This document shows, piece by piece, positions 1 through 9,036 of a stretch of 34,726 nucleotides of DNA. A model generated the notes under the pieces. It had not been told where the DNA came from. It made no database searches and saw only the letters and a list, made by a program, of their open reading frames with translations. Positions within the stretch are counted from its first letter, which is position 1; each line of letters opens with the position of its first letter. The stretch covers positions 1 through 34,726 of the forward strand of contig NZ_KB851212.1 of NCBI RefSeq assembly GCF_000368265.1, written 5' to 3'. A program made the position numbers and the translations under genes. The stretch comes from Acinetobacter brisouisimilis (GTDB lineage: Bacteria > Pseudomonadota > Gammaproteobacteria > Pseudomonadales > Moraxellaceae).

Positions 1-179
1 AGTTGAACAATTTATTTCAGACTCAATTTTACCAATCTGTTAATGAGTTAATGTGTCCTCGTCGGATCACACTAATACCGTGATACTTAAATCACAGAAG
101 TTAATAAAATTAAAACCCTTAGGTTTTTCTCTTACTAAATTCTGTAATCTTTAGCTCGAATTCTAATCTTCAGAATTCG
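1..179 (-). other. 16S-23S internal transcribed spacer, 23S-proximal part
   Basis: This is transcribed spacer between tRNA-Ala and the 23S gene, which lies off the left edge. Read on the minus strand, it contains a boxA-like stretch (CTCATTAACAGATTGG, complement of 31-46). It resembles the antitermination boxA that precedes 23S in proteobacterial rRNA operons. The boxA call is by resemblance only. No coding sequence is credible here. Confidence 0.6.
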
Positions 180-255
180 TGGTGGAGACTAACGGAGTCG
201 AACCGTTGACCTCCTGCGTGCAAAGCAGGCGCTCTACCAACTAAGCTAAGTCCCC
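180..255 (-). tRNA. tRNA-Ala (anticodon TGC)
   Basis: On the minus strand this 76-base segment starts GGGGACT and ends AGTCTCC-A-CCA, giving a perfect seven-pair acceptor stem with an encoded CCA end. The anticodon loop reads TTTGCAC, so the anticodon is TGC. The T arm has GGTTCGACTCC. It follows tRNA-Ile in the 16S-23S spacer, the usual Ile-Ala order, and is cut from the rRNA precursor transcript. Confidence 0.97.
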
Positions 256-322
256 AGCTTATCATTTCGATTTGTATATCTAAGTTTCTGTAACCTTGAT
301 CTCTCAATCTCAGTTGTAGACT

Positions 323-399
<77 letters not shown>

Positions 400-412
400 A
401 TTCGATATACCA

Positions 413-440
413 GAAGAACAACTTGTTGTGGATTCTTACC
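413..440 (-). repeat. 16S precursor processing stem, 3' arm
   Basis: The stretch gaagaacaacttgttgtgg and what follows is the near-exact reverse complement of 2125-2153, upstream of 16S. In the precursor RNA the two arms would pair and bring the 16S ends together. This is the expected substrate for RNase III processing. The pairing is seen directly; the processing role is known for rRNA operons. Confidence 0.75.
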
Positions 441-459
441 AATCAATCCGTCTTTTCGT

Positions 460-1997
<1,538 letters not shown>

Positions 1998-2124
1998 AAA
2001 ATCATTGCACTTTACTAAAAGTGCTAAATCTGGCTCATTAATCTTACTGACTAAAAATTCGCTCAAATAAACTTCGAGAAATTTCTACCAATTCAATCAA
2101 TGAAATATATATTCGACTGATCAA

Positions 2125-2153
2125 CCAGTAAAAATCCACACAAGTTGTTCTTC
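2125..2153 (-). repeat. 16S precursor processing stem, 5' arm
   Basis: This is the partner of 413-440. The minus-strand RNA reads GAAGAACAACTTGTGTGG here, pairing with the trailer after the 16S 3' end through more than 20 base pairs, with a small bulge and one or two mismatches. It lies about 130 bases ahead of the 16S 5' end. A separate short hairpin (gcacttt-acta-aaagtgc, 2007-2024) sits just before the gene. Confidence 0.75.
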
Positions 2154-2200
2154 CAATTCTCTTAATGATCTTCTCGATGATTCGTCATCATCAAGCTAGG

Positions 2201-2234
2201 TCGGCTATGTTACTCTATTTTATGATAAAGTCAA
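2201..2234 (-). promoter_or_regulatory. rRNA operon promoter P2
   Basis: On the minus strand there is TTGACT (complement of 2229-2234), a 16-base spacer and TAACAT (complement of 2207-2212), followed by GCCGACC near the expected start site. It lies about 200 bases before 16S and 140 bases after the stronger P1-like promoter. Tandem promoters are standard for rRNA operons. Confidence 0.55.
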
Positions 2235-2339
2235 CAGGTAATTTCGATATTTTTAAAACTCATTCAATCAACCTAAAATCTAACTTATCAAGCTAAATCC
2301 TTGTTAATCAACAAGTTTTTATCTGCATCACCGCCGATG

Positions 2340-2374
2340 GATACGCATTATAGACCATAACCATTCTAACGCAA
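2340..2374 (-). promoter_or_regulatory. rRNA operon promoter P1
   Basis: On the minus strand there is TTGCGT (complement of 2369-2374), a 16-base spacer and a perfect TATAAT (complement of 2347-2352). A GCG discriminator follows, typical of growth-rate and ppGpp-controlled stable-RNA promoters. It directs transcription leftward through the leader into 16S. The start site is inferred to be near 2340. Confidence 0.7.
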
Positions 2375-2495
2375 CCCCCTTTCTCAATATTTATCTCCAC
2401 CTGTCTCTTTTTTATACTCAATTAAATTTAAGTTATTGTTATCTATAATTTTTATTTGCGCACTAAAAATTATCTATTTTAGCGCACAGATTAAA

Positions 2496-3026
2496 TTAGC
2501 GTTTTACAGCTACTTTTTCACGCTCACGGCTACGCACAAGCTTTTCAACTTTTTCACGAGCACGCTGACGTTTTAAAGGTGAAAGATAGTCTACAAATAA
2601 TTTGCCATCGAGATGATCCATTTCATGCTGGATACAAACCGCAAGTAAGCCATCAGCTTCTATTTCAATTTTTTCACCATCAAGGTTTAACGCTTCTATT
2701 TTGACGCGTGACGGACGTTCAACTTTATCGTATATTTGAGGAACTGACAGGCAGCCCTCTTCATAAGGTTGTATTTCTTCAGTTAATGGTGTGACTTTAG
2801 GATTAATAAAGACTAAAGGCTGATCTTTATCTTCAGATAAATCCATGACGATCAACTGAATATGACGGTCAACTTGAGTTGCTGCTAAACCTATGCCAGG
2901 AGCATGATACATCGTTTCAAACATATCTGCGGCAAGCTGACGAATTTCATCAGTAACTTCTTCAACAGGTTGTGCAATGGTACGCAGACGTGGGTCTGGG
3001 AAATTTAAAATGGGTAATAAGGCCAT
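2496..3026 (-). CDS. def: peptide deformylase
   Basis: Removes the N-terminal formyl group from nascent proteins; a cytosolic metalloenzyme acting at the ribosome exit. All three family motifs are present: GIGLAATQ (residues 44-51), EGCLS (90-94, with metal ligand Cys92) and HEMDH (134-138, with ligands His134 and His138 and catalytic Glu135). The 176-residue length is normal. The C-terminus is rich in Lys and Arg. It is divergent from the LysM gene across 114 bases. In Pseudomonas, def lies next to fmt, which supplies the formyl group; here fmt is 28 kb away at 31601. The start has GAGGG about 5 bases upstream on the minus strand. Confidence 0.97.
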   Translation of the reverse strand: MALLPILNFPDPRLRTIAQPVEEVTDEIRQLAADMFETMYHAPGIGLAATQVDRHIQLIVMDLSEDKDQPLVFINPKVTPLTEEIQPYEEGCLSVPQIYDKVERPSRVKIEALNLDGEKIEIEADGLLAVCIQHEMDHLDGKLFVDYLSPLKRQRAREKVEKLVRSREREKVAVKR

Positions 3027-3146
3027 ATGCCCTCCTCACAAATACCATTTATTTAACGGCCCTATGAAAAGCATGCTTCATAGAAAAATGTTAAGTAAGT
3101 TGGTTATTATAACGCAATTACAAATATCCATTTAGGAATTATGATA

Positions 3147-4292
3147 ATGAAAAAGGTTTTACAGGGGACTGCCTTGGGGTTTAAAAAACATGTTCTTGCA
3201 GTTGCTTTGGGTCTAGGTTTGGGTCTCGGCAGTATTTCGATGGTCCATGCCGCATCACCTAATGTTGCACCTCTAACTTTAAAAACCAGCGCACCACACG
3301 TTTACGTTGTACGTAAAGGCGATACGCTTTGGGATATTGCAGGTAAATTTCTCAAAAAACCTTGGCGCTGGCCTGAAATTTGGGCACATAACCGTCATGT
3401 GAAAAACCCGCACTGGATCTATCCGGGTGACCGTTTGTTATTGTGTTCTTTTCATGGCAAACCTTTGGTAGGTAAAGATGAAGGTGATGGTTGTGCAGGG
3501 ATTATTCGTCGCCATATGGGCAGCATCAACCTAAAACCACAGGTTCGTGTTGAATCTTTAAATGATGCCATTCCTGTGGTTCGTCTCAGCGACATTGACG
3601 TCTGGTTATATCGTGCCAATATTGTTGCACCTGAATCACTCACCAATACACCGTATATTGTCGGTGCTGCCGATAACCGCTTGCTGGGTGGTAGTGGGCA
3701 AAAGATTTATGCTCGTGGCAATGGTTTAGCAGTCGGTCAGAATTATGGCATCTACCGCCAAACTCAACCTTATCTATTTAAGGATGCTCAGGGTAAAGAA
3801 TATAACGCGGGGGTTGAGCTTATTCAGGTTGCAAGTGCAGTATCAACTGCAGAAAACAATAATGGCGACCTGACGACTTTAGAAGTGACTAAGAGCTTCA
3901 ATCAGGAAATCCGTCGTGGTGATTTCGTCTTGCCTGAATACCAAAATGACTTGCCTTCAATTTTCTACCCAACTAGCAAAAATGAAGTGACTGGAAATGG
4001 TCAAATTGTTCGGGTGCTTGGTTCAATTGGTCAAGCAGCAAAACGTAGCGTTGTGACCATTGACCGTGGCTTGCTAGATGGCGCGAAAACCGGACAGGTA
4101 TTTAGTGTTTACCAACAAGGTGAAGTAATTAAAGACGTCAAAACAGGACAACTCGTGACTTTGCCACAAGAAGAAATTGGTACAATCATGATTTTCAAAA
4201 CATTTGACCATTTAAGTTATGCTTATGTGTTAGAGAGCAGCCTACCGATTAAAGTGGGTGCATCAATCCAAGCACCTTCAATGTCAGACTAA
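3147..4292 (+). CDS. LysM-domain cell-envelope protein
   Basis: A secreted or periplasmic protein of 381 residues predicted to bind peptidoglycan. The N-terminus is basic then hydrophobic (MKKVLQGT, followed by a long Ala/Leu/Gly stretch to VHAA), a signal peptide. One LysM domain follows at roughly residues 52-100, starting YVVRKGDTLWDIAGKFL and ending IYPGDRLLL. The remaining 270 residues have no motif I can name. It resembles the LysM protein that precedes dprA in Pseudomonas. I chose ATG 3147 over ATG 3141 because AGGA at 3134-3137 is 9 bases from it but only 3 from the earlier codon. dprA follows after 9 bases, so the two are probably co-transcribed. Confidence 0.85.
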   Translation: MKKVLQGTALGFKKHVLAVALGLGLGLGSISMVHAASPNVAPLTLKTSAPHVYVVRKGDTLWDIAGKFLKKPWRWPEIWAHNRHVKNPHWIYPGDRLLLCSFHGKPLVGKDEGDGCAGIIRRHMGSINLKPQVRVESLNDAIPVVRLSDIDVWLYRANIVAPESLTNTPYIVGAADNRLLGGSGQKIYARGNGLAVGQNYGIYRQTQPYLFKDAQGKEYNAGVELIQVASAVSTAENNNGDLTTLEVTKSFNQEIRRGDFVLPEYQNDLPSIFYPTSKNEVTGNGQIVRVLGSIGQAAKRSVVTIDRGLLDGAKTGQVFSVYQQGEVIKDVKTGQLVTLPQEEIGTIMIFKTFDHLSYAYVLESSLPIKVGASIQAPSMSD

Positions 4293-4301
4293 GGGTGTTT
4301 T

Positions 4302-5444
4302 ATGCTGAACCAGATCAGCAAGTCTCAACTCGACAGTCTTCGCTTGTGGTATTTGGTTCAGCATTCTTTATCGAGTTACCAGCAACTGATTCACTTCTTT
4401 GGAAGTGCGGAACAGGCAACTACGCCTACAAATTTGCAGCAATGGTCAAAACTCAGACTACATAAAAATCATGTTCAACGCGCCGAGCAGTTTCAACAGG
4501 CGAGTGAGCAAAAGAATTTCCAGAGCATGCTCGATTGTTTAATACAGCATTGCGATTTTATTTGTCTCGCTGAAGACAGCAATTATCCAACACAGCTACG
4601 ACCTTATGCAGATAAACCTCCCATTTTGTTTGGGCAAGGTAATCTTTTTAATTTAAGCCAGCCGCAAATTGCAATTGTGGGTAGCCGTAAAGCCAGCCCA
4701 CATGGCTTACAGATCAGTTATGATTTTGCGTATTATTTGGCAGAAAAAGGCTTTTTTATTACCAGTGGCTTGGCTCAAGGAATTGATCAGGCAGCACATA
4801 TTGCAGGTATTAAGCATCAAAAAACCATTGCAATCATGGCAACAGGCATTGAACAGACCTATCCTGCTGCCCACGTGCAGCTCCGTCAGCAAATTGTGGC
4901 TGAAGGTGGTTGTGTGATTACTGAATTTTTACCCTTTACCAAACCGTTACAGCACAATTTTCCTCGACGCAACCGTATTGTCAGTGGTTTGAGTTTAGGG
5001 GTGCTGGTGGCTGAAGCAGCGCTAGAAAGTGGTTCTTTGATTACGGCCAAACTGGCAGCAGAACAAGGCAAACAGATTTTTGCTATTCCTGGGCATATTT
5101 ATAGTGAATATCATCGGGGGTGCCACCAACTGATTCGCGAAGGCGCAACCTTGGTAGATCACCCTGAACAGATCATTGAAGATTTGGCATTACCAACCCA
5201 ATGGCAAATTCAACAGCAAGATATTCCCACTGCAACAGCATCGGATATTCCCGAACATTTACAGACCTTATATCAGCAACTCGACTGGGTTGGGCAGGAT
5301 CTAGATACGCTTGCAAGCAAGTTCACCATGACGATTGATGAACTCACAGCACAACTGATGGAATTGGAACTTTTAGGCTTGTGCTTACAACAGGCAGGGC
5401 GTTATAGTCGTTGCCGTGCAGCAACTGCACCCTGCTTTTCTTAA
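4302..5444 (+). CDS. dprA: DNA processing protein DprA (Smf)
   Basis: Binds incoming single-stranded DNA during natural transformation and loads RecA. The extended Rossmann core is clear: IAIVGSRKASPHG, ITSGLAQGIDQAAH, NFPRRNRIVSGLS, and ESGSLITAKLAAEQGK followed by FAIPGHIY. The N-terminal ~90 residues fit the helical domain of longer DprA proteins. The C-terminal ~70 residues, including LDWVGQDLDTLASKF, fit the winged-helix-like domain. The 380-residue length is normal. AAGGG about 6 bases before the ATG supports the start. It sits between the LysM gene and tsaC in one plus-strand run. Acinetobacter species are often naturally competent, which agrees with an intact gene. Confidence 0.96.
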   Translation: MLNQISKSQLDSLRLWYLVQHSLSSYQQLIHFFGSAEQATTPTNLQQWSKLRLHKNHVQRAEQFQQASEQKNFQSMLDCLIQHCDFICLAEDSNYPTQLRPYADKPPILFGQGNLFNLSQPQIAIVGSRKASPHGLQISYDFAYYLAEKGFFITSGLAQGIDQAAHIAGIKHQKTIAIMATGIEQTYPAAHVQLRQQIVAEGGCVITEFLPFTKPLQHNFPRRNRIVSGLSLGVLVAEAALESGSLITAKLAAEQGKQIFAIPGHIYSEYHRGCHQLIREGATLVDHPEQIIEDLALPTQWQIQQQDIPTATASDIPEHLQTLYQQLDWVGQDLDTLASKFTMTIDELTAQLMELELLGLCLQQAGRYSRCRAATAPCFS

Positions 5445-5465
5445 TTCTCCATAGAGCGTAAAAAC

Positions 5466-6035
5466 ATGATCACCTATTCAGTGGAACATGCCGCCGAGCT
5501 TTTGCAGCATGGTCAAGTGTTAGCTTATCCAACTGAAGCCGTTTGGGGTTTAGGTTGTGATCCGATGAATCAGCAAGCATTTCAGAAAATTTTAGCCCTG
5601 AAACAGCGCCCAATTGAAAAAGGTGTCATTTTGCTTGCCAGTGATGTTGAACAGGTTGAAGCCTTACTCGCACCACTTGATCAAACTCGTCAACAAGAAA
5701 TTATCGCGAGCTGGCATAATCGCCAAGCTCATGAGCGTGGCTTGACTTGGCTTCTTCCGAATCAAACAGCGATTCCTGAATGGATTACAGGTCAGCATCC
5801 ACGGGTTGCGGTTCGGGTCACCAACCATCCCCTCTGTCAGCAACTATGTCGCGCTTTTGGCAGTTTTATTGTATCGACTAGTGCCAACCCCGCAGGTCTG
5901 GATCCTGCATGCAATCTAGAGCAGGCTCAAGCCTATTTTGCAGATCAGCTCGATTATCTGGATGGTGAACTTGGGCAAAGCCCTTTACCTAGCCGAATCA
6001 TTGATGCAGTCACTGGGCAAGTCATTCGTGATTAA
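5466..6035 (+). CDS. tsaC: threonylcarbamoyl-AMP synthase, YrdC/Sua5 family
   Basis: Makes threonylcarbamoyl-AMP from threonine, bicarbonate and ATP, the first step of the t6A37 modification of ANN-decoding tRNAs. YrdC-family motifs are present: AYPTEAVWGLGCDP near the N-terminus, a KQRP...KG nucleotide/threonine-binding stretch, and FIVSTSANPAG. The 189 residues match the short TsaC form without the extra Sua5 C-terminal domain. It follows dprA by 21 bases, an arrangement common in gammaproteobacteria, and closes the LysM-dprA-tsaC run. No plus-strand terminator is seen immediately after it; the first hairpin that could act in this direction is at 6343. Confidence 0.95.
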   Translation: MITYSVEHAAELLQHGQVLAYPTEAVWGLGCDPMNQQAFQKILALKQRPIEKGVILLASDVEQVEALLAPLDQTRQQEIIASWHNRQAHERGLTWLLPNQTAIPEWITGQHPRVAVRVTNHPLCQQLCRAFGSFIVSTSANPAGLDPACNLEQAQAYFADQLDYLDGELGQSPLPSRIIDAVTGQVIRD

Positions 6036-6063
6036 GTGTTTTTTTAAATTAAAATAGTTAGGC

Positions 6064-6098
6064 AAAAAAAAGCTCAGCCAGAAAGTAAGAGGCTGAGC
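6064..6098 (-). terminator. Rho-independent terminator, minus strand
   Basis: The stem gctcagcc / ggctgagc (6072-6079 and 6091-6098) has an 11-base loop. It is followed, on the minus strand, by a run of about eight T (complement of 6064-6071). There is no T run on the plus side, so it acts only leftward. dsbB already has a nearer hairpin at 6343-6375, so this one has no obvious gene. Confidence 0.8.
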
Positions 6099-6203
6099 GT
6101 ATAAAGCTGTGACGTTTGCACATCTATAGGGTTTCAACTAAAAATCATATGATCTTTGTCTGATAACATTACTAATTATGACGAAAACACAGTTATTTGA
6201 ACA
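6064..6203 (-). ncRNA. candidate small RNA (unrecognised)
   Basis: A minus-strand promoter-like pair (TTGACT at 6233-6238, 17-base spacer, CATAAA at 6210-6215) is followed about 140 bases later by a strong intrinsic terminator at 6064-6098. No credible open reading frame lies between; there is only an 11-codon frame without a ribosome binding site. A second weaker promoter (TTGTTC, 18 bases, CATAAT at 6175-6180) would give a transcript of about 105 bases. This is inference from signals alone; I recognise no known RNA family. Confidence 0.3.
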
Positions 6204-6221
6204 ATAGTTTTTATGTCTAAG

Positions 6222-6238
6222 TTGACTAATTTAGTCAA
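6222..6238. promoter_or_regulatory. 17-base palindrome overlapping a -35 element
   Basis: TTGACTAA-T-TTAGTCAA is a perfect inverted repeat with a single central base. Its right half contains the minus-strand TTGACT of the candidate small-RNA promoter. A dimeric regulator bound here would cover the -35 region. The symmetry is seen directly; the operator role is inferred. Confidence 0.4.
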
Positions 6239-6342
6239 AATAGGTTTCCTAATAGAATCTTCCAAAGATTAGCCATGCGTTTTATGAAAATAGATCACTG
6301 ATTCCACTTTCATTTTTAATGAAATTATTGTGCATTTGGTAT

Positions 6343-6375
6343 AAAAAAACGACCAAAATAAATTGATCGTTTTTT
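6343..6375. terminator. bidirectional terminator between tsaC and dsbB
   Basis: An A-rich arm (aaaaaacgacca) and a T-rich arm (tgatcgtttttt) form a stem with one imperfect pair. It has T runs in both orientations. It lies 38 bases beyond the dsbB stop on the minus strand and about 300 bases beyond tsaC on the plus strand. Confidence 0.65.
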
Positions 6376-6413
6376 ATAAGGATTTGTATTTTTTATGGCG
6401 GGGTTTAGCTAAA

Positions 6414-6908
6414 TTAGTGATAACGGCGCAGCATTTGCCAGATACAGACCAGAAGCAAAATTGTAAAAAATAGACAAGACCATACAGATAAAGGCTGACC
6501 CAAGAATGTCCAGTCAATTTTGGCACACTCACCCGAACCCGTCAGCACTTCAGCAAATACTTCCTTCAAGGGTAAAACATCAATCAGATAATTTAAACCT
6601 GGCCCACAACTCGGCACTTGGTCAGGTGGTAAATGCTGTAGCCAAATTTGGCGCGCGGCAACCCCTGCTGACCAGACCATACCCAATCCAGCAAGGAAGG
6701 CATACGCGCGCTTTAATTTATCCGAGACTGGATTGTGAATCAGGGCAAGCAATGCGATAAGCCCCATCGCAATCAGCCCAAGACGCTGAAAAATACACAG
6801 CGGACATGGCTGTAGACCTTTGACATGTTCGAGATACAGCGCAAATGACATGCCAATAATACTGATCAATACCAATAAGGCATTGACAAGACGATAACTC
6901 AAGCGCAA
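6414..6908 (-). CDS. dsbB: disulfide bond formation protein DsbB
   Basis: Inner-membrane quinone reductase that reoxidises periplasmic DsbA. The 164 residues hold four hydrophobic segments. The first periplasmic loop carries the redox pair in CPLC (Cys35, Cys38). The second loop carries Cys101 (PSCGPG) and Cys128 (GECAK), the pair that reacts with DsbA. The start is TTG at 6908; AAGGGG lies 7 bases upstream on the minus strand, a strong ribosome binding site, and no in-frame ATG precedes the first membrane segment. It begins 21 bases after the gshA stop, so it is probably translated from the gshA transcript. It ends before the hairpin at 6343-6375. Confidence 0.93.
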   Translation of the reverse strand: MRLSYRLVNALLVLISIIGMSFALYLEHVKGLQPCPLCIFQRLGLIAMGLIALLALIHNPVSDKLKRAYAFLAGLGMVWSAGVAARQIWLQHLPPDQVPSCGPGLNYLIDVLPLKEVFAEVLTGSGECAKIDWTFLGQPLSVWSCLFFTILLLVCIWQMLRRYH

Positions 6909-6929
6909 ATGCTTTCCCCTTATTCTATT

Positions 6930-8507
6930 TTAGCGAAAGTTCGCCAGATATTCTTTAAATGTAGGTTGTGATGTCTGTTCAAGCTGTTGTTGCTGCTGCA
7001 ATGAAGCACCAACCAAATCCTGAAAATAATCCTGTGTATCATCAGACAAGCGATGCTGTTGATAAGCTTGAGTATGCATTTCAGCCAACTGGCTTCCCAA
7101 ACGCCATGTTCCACCTGCTTGCAGCATGTCATCAATAACCTGTGCTGAAAGCGTGGTTTTGGGATCATCAATTCGCTGTTGCATCACGGTCAAAGCATCA
7201 ACATAAATCGTGGTCGATTCAATTTGATCCAGCACTGTTGCAACAGGGTGCATCGCATCTAGATGCAACTGTAACCAGTCTGCAATAGCATAGCTTGCAG
7301 TTAAAGTTTGAATAGTGGCATTTTCAGCACGCCCACGTTCCACAACTTCTGCTTGATTTTTCTCAATTAACTCCTGCTCTGCAACAGAGATTTCAGGGCT
7401 ATCTTGTAACAAACAGTACAGTGCCAGACTTTCTAAAAACCCTGCGCTATTGGTCTCGATACCAATCGGGCTATAGGGGTTAACATCGACCGCACGCAGC
7501 TCAATATAAGCCACGCCGCGTTTTGCCAAAGCTTCGGATGGTGTTTCATTGCCCTGTGGAACTTGTTTCGGGCGCACCAGACTGTAGTATTCATTTTCAA
7601 TTTGCAAGATATGATCATTGATCTGAATCGGCTCACCCTGTTCATCATCTAGCCCGAGCTGGCTAAAGGCAGGATAAGGCGTTTTCACCGCAGCCTGTAA
7701 CCCTTGCAAGTAGCCTTGTAAATTGTTGTAGTGAATACCCAATTGTTTTTGTGCCGAATTCTGATAACCATGTCGTCCCATACGCAACGCTGTTGCATAT
7801 GGCAAATGCAAGGTACCGCCCACCAATGGTTGTAGTTTATGTTCACGCCCAATCAAAAAGGTCTTACAGACTGTGGGGCTTGCCCCAAGCAGATACATCA
7901 CCATCGGTGTCAGGCGAATAAAATTACGAATCAAGCCAAAGTAACGATGGCTACGATAATCTTGCAGGCTTAAGGCTTTGAGCTCTGGATCTGGTTCATG
8001 CTGTTGCAAACGTTCAAACAGTTGGTCTGGAAACGAAATATTGTAATGCACCCCGGCAATGGTCTGCATACGGCGCCCATAGCGCACTCCCAAACCTTTA
8101 CGATATAAGGTCTTAAAACGCCCGATATTGGATGAACCATATTCTGCCAGTGGGATTTGCTCTTCATCCTGATCCAGCATACATGGCATCGACATGGGCC
8201 AAAGTTTTTCCCCTTCTGGCAAATGCTGATTAGCGACATGATGAATATTGCTTAAATAGTTCAGGGTGTCGGCAATATTTGGCTGGGGTGGTGTAATGAA
8301 TTCTAATAAGGCTTCAGAATAATCCGTGGTGATGTGCGGATGGGTTAAGGCAGAGCCTAAAGCAACGGGATGTGGCTGTTGTGACAAATAACCATCGGGC
8401 TGCATGCGTAAAGTTTCACGTTCAATACCGCGCAACATTCCTGTGACTACAGATGCGTCTACCCAAGTTGGCACAATAGTTTGAGAAACGGCGTTGGGTT
8501 GACTCAT
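6930..8507 (-). CDS. gshA: glutamate-cysteine ligase
   Basis: First step of glutathione synthesis: joins glutamate to cysteine with ATP. The ~525 residues match the proteobacterial type 1 enzyme. Family-like stretches are present: GIERETLRM near the N-terminus, HPHITTDYSEALLEFITPP, MQTIAGVHYNISFP, and YIELRAVDVNPYSPIGI in the middle. ATG 8507 is chosen; an in-frame GTG at 8516 would add three residues, and neither has a strong ribosome binding site. It is followed closely by dsbB, pairing cytosolic thiol supply with periplasmic disulfide formation. A possible -10 (TATAAT, complement of 8556-8561) lies about 50 bases upstream without a convincing -35. Confidence 0.95.
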   Translation of the reverse strand: MSQPNAVSQTIVPTWVDASVVTGMLRGIERETLRMQPDGYLSQQPHPVALGSALTHPHITTDYSEALLEFITPPQPNIADTLNYLSNIHHVANQHLPEGEKLWPMSMPCMLDQDEEQIPLAEYGSSNIGRFKTLYRKGLGVRYGRRMQTIAGVHYNISFPDQLFERLQQHEPDPELKALSLQDYRSHRYFGLIRNFIRLTPMVMYLLGASPTVCKTFLIGREHKLQPLVGGTLHLPYATALRMGRHGYQNSAQKQLGIHYNNLQGYLQGLQAAVKTPYPAFSQLGLDDEQGEPIQINDHILQIENEYYSLVRPKQVPQGNETPSEALAKRGVAYIELRAVDVNPYSPIGIETNSAGFLESLALYCLLQDSPEISVAEQELIEKNQAEVVERGRAENATIQTLTASYAIADWLQLHLDAMHPVATVLDQIESTTIYVDALTVMQQRIDDPKTTLSAQVIDDMLQAGGTWRLGSQLAEMHTQAYQQHRLSDDTQDYFQDLVGASLQQQQQLEQTSQPTFKEYLANFR

Positions 8508-8516
8508 GTTCTTCAC

Positions 8517-9036
8517 TCACTCGAATTGAAATTATCATCTAGATCAAATGGACAAATTATACTGATTATCATGACAGTAGGTATCAAATAATGATGATGG
8601 GCTGTTGCCACGCAAAATTGTAACCATAAACCGCCATGAGCATGCATGAAAAATGTGAATTGCATTGAAAAATAATTGCAAAACGATGCTCAATACAGGG
8701 CAAAAGTGAAAATAGCCAATAACTTGCCCGCGCATTGCAGGTTCATACTGCAAATCTTTTATTTCAGACCAACGGTAATCACCTCAGAAATAAATAGATA
8801 AAACAATATCTTAAATTTTATATCCTTTTATTTATCCCTTGCTTATTCATCGTCAATCCACAATCATGATTAAAAATCATGTTGTTTGATAACAACAAAA
8901 TCTCAATTGATTCTTCCAAGCATGACCTTCATGGTAATGGATATAGGGTCGCTACAGCAGAACGACAAGTCGCATTTTTATAATGCATTGATGATCAACG
9001 ATTTTTAATAAAATCTCTCGATTTTGGAGCAGCCAT
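8517..9036. other. 520-base gap between divergent gshA and lipoprotein gene
   Basis: I find no protein gene I can support; the only frames are short and lack ribosome binding sites. A hairpin (acaatcatgatt-aaa-aatcatgttgt, about 8861-8885) is visible without a T run. TATAAT motifs occur on the minus strand (8556-8561, toward gshA) and the plus strand (8979-8984, toward the lipoprotein), both without a good -35. It is long for a divergent promoter region and could hide a small RNA, but nothing decides this. Confidence 0.5.

Larger units (their letters stand above)
1998..2495 (-). other. rRNA leader and promoter region (no gene)
   Basis: This 498-base gap between 16S and def carries the two rRNA promoters, the 5' arm of the processing stem, a hairpin at 2007-2024 and a possible boxA-like element (complement of 2153-2170, containing ATCATTAAGAGAATTGG). 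The boxA assignment is weak. No protein gene is credible. I see no clear terminator for def, which is transcribed toward the rRNA promoters. Confidence 0.7.
6036..6413. other. 378-base gap: two terminators, palindrome, candidate small RNA
   Basis: No protein gene is credible between the convergent tsaC and dsbB genes. The gap holds the minus-only terminator at 6064-6098, the palindrome at 6222-6238, promoter-like elements on the minus strand and the bidirectional hairpin at 6343-6375. Confidence 0.7.

Noticed and set aside
8544..8753. 69-codon minus-strand frame upstream of gshA
   Set aside because: No ribosome binding site or family features; it overlaps the likely gshA promoter region.
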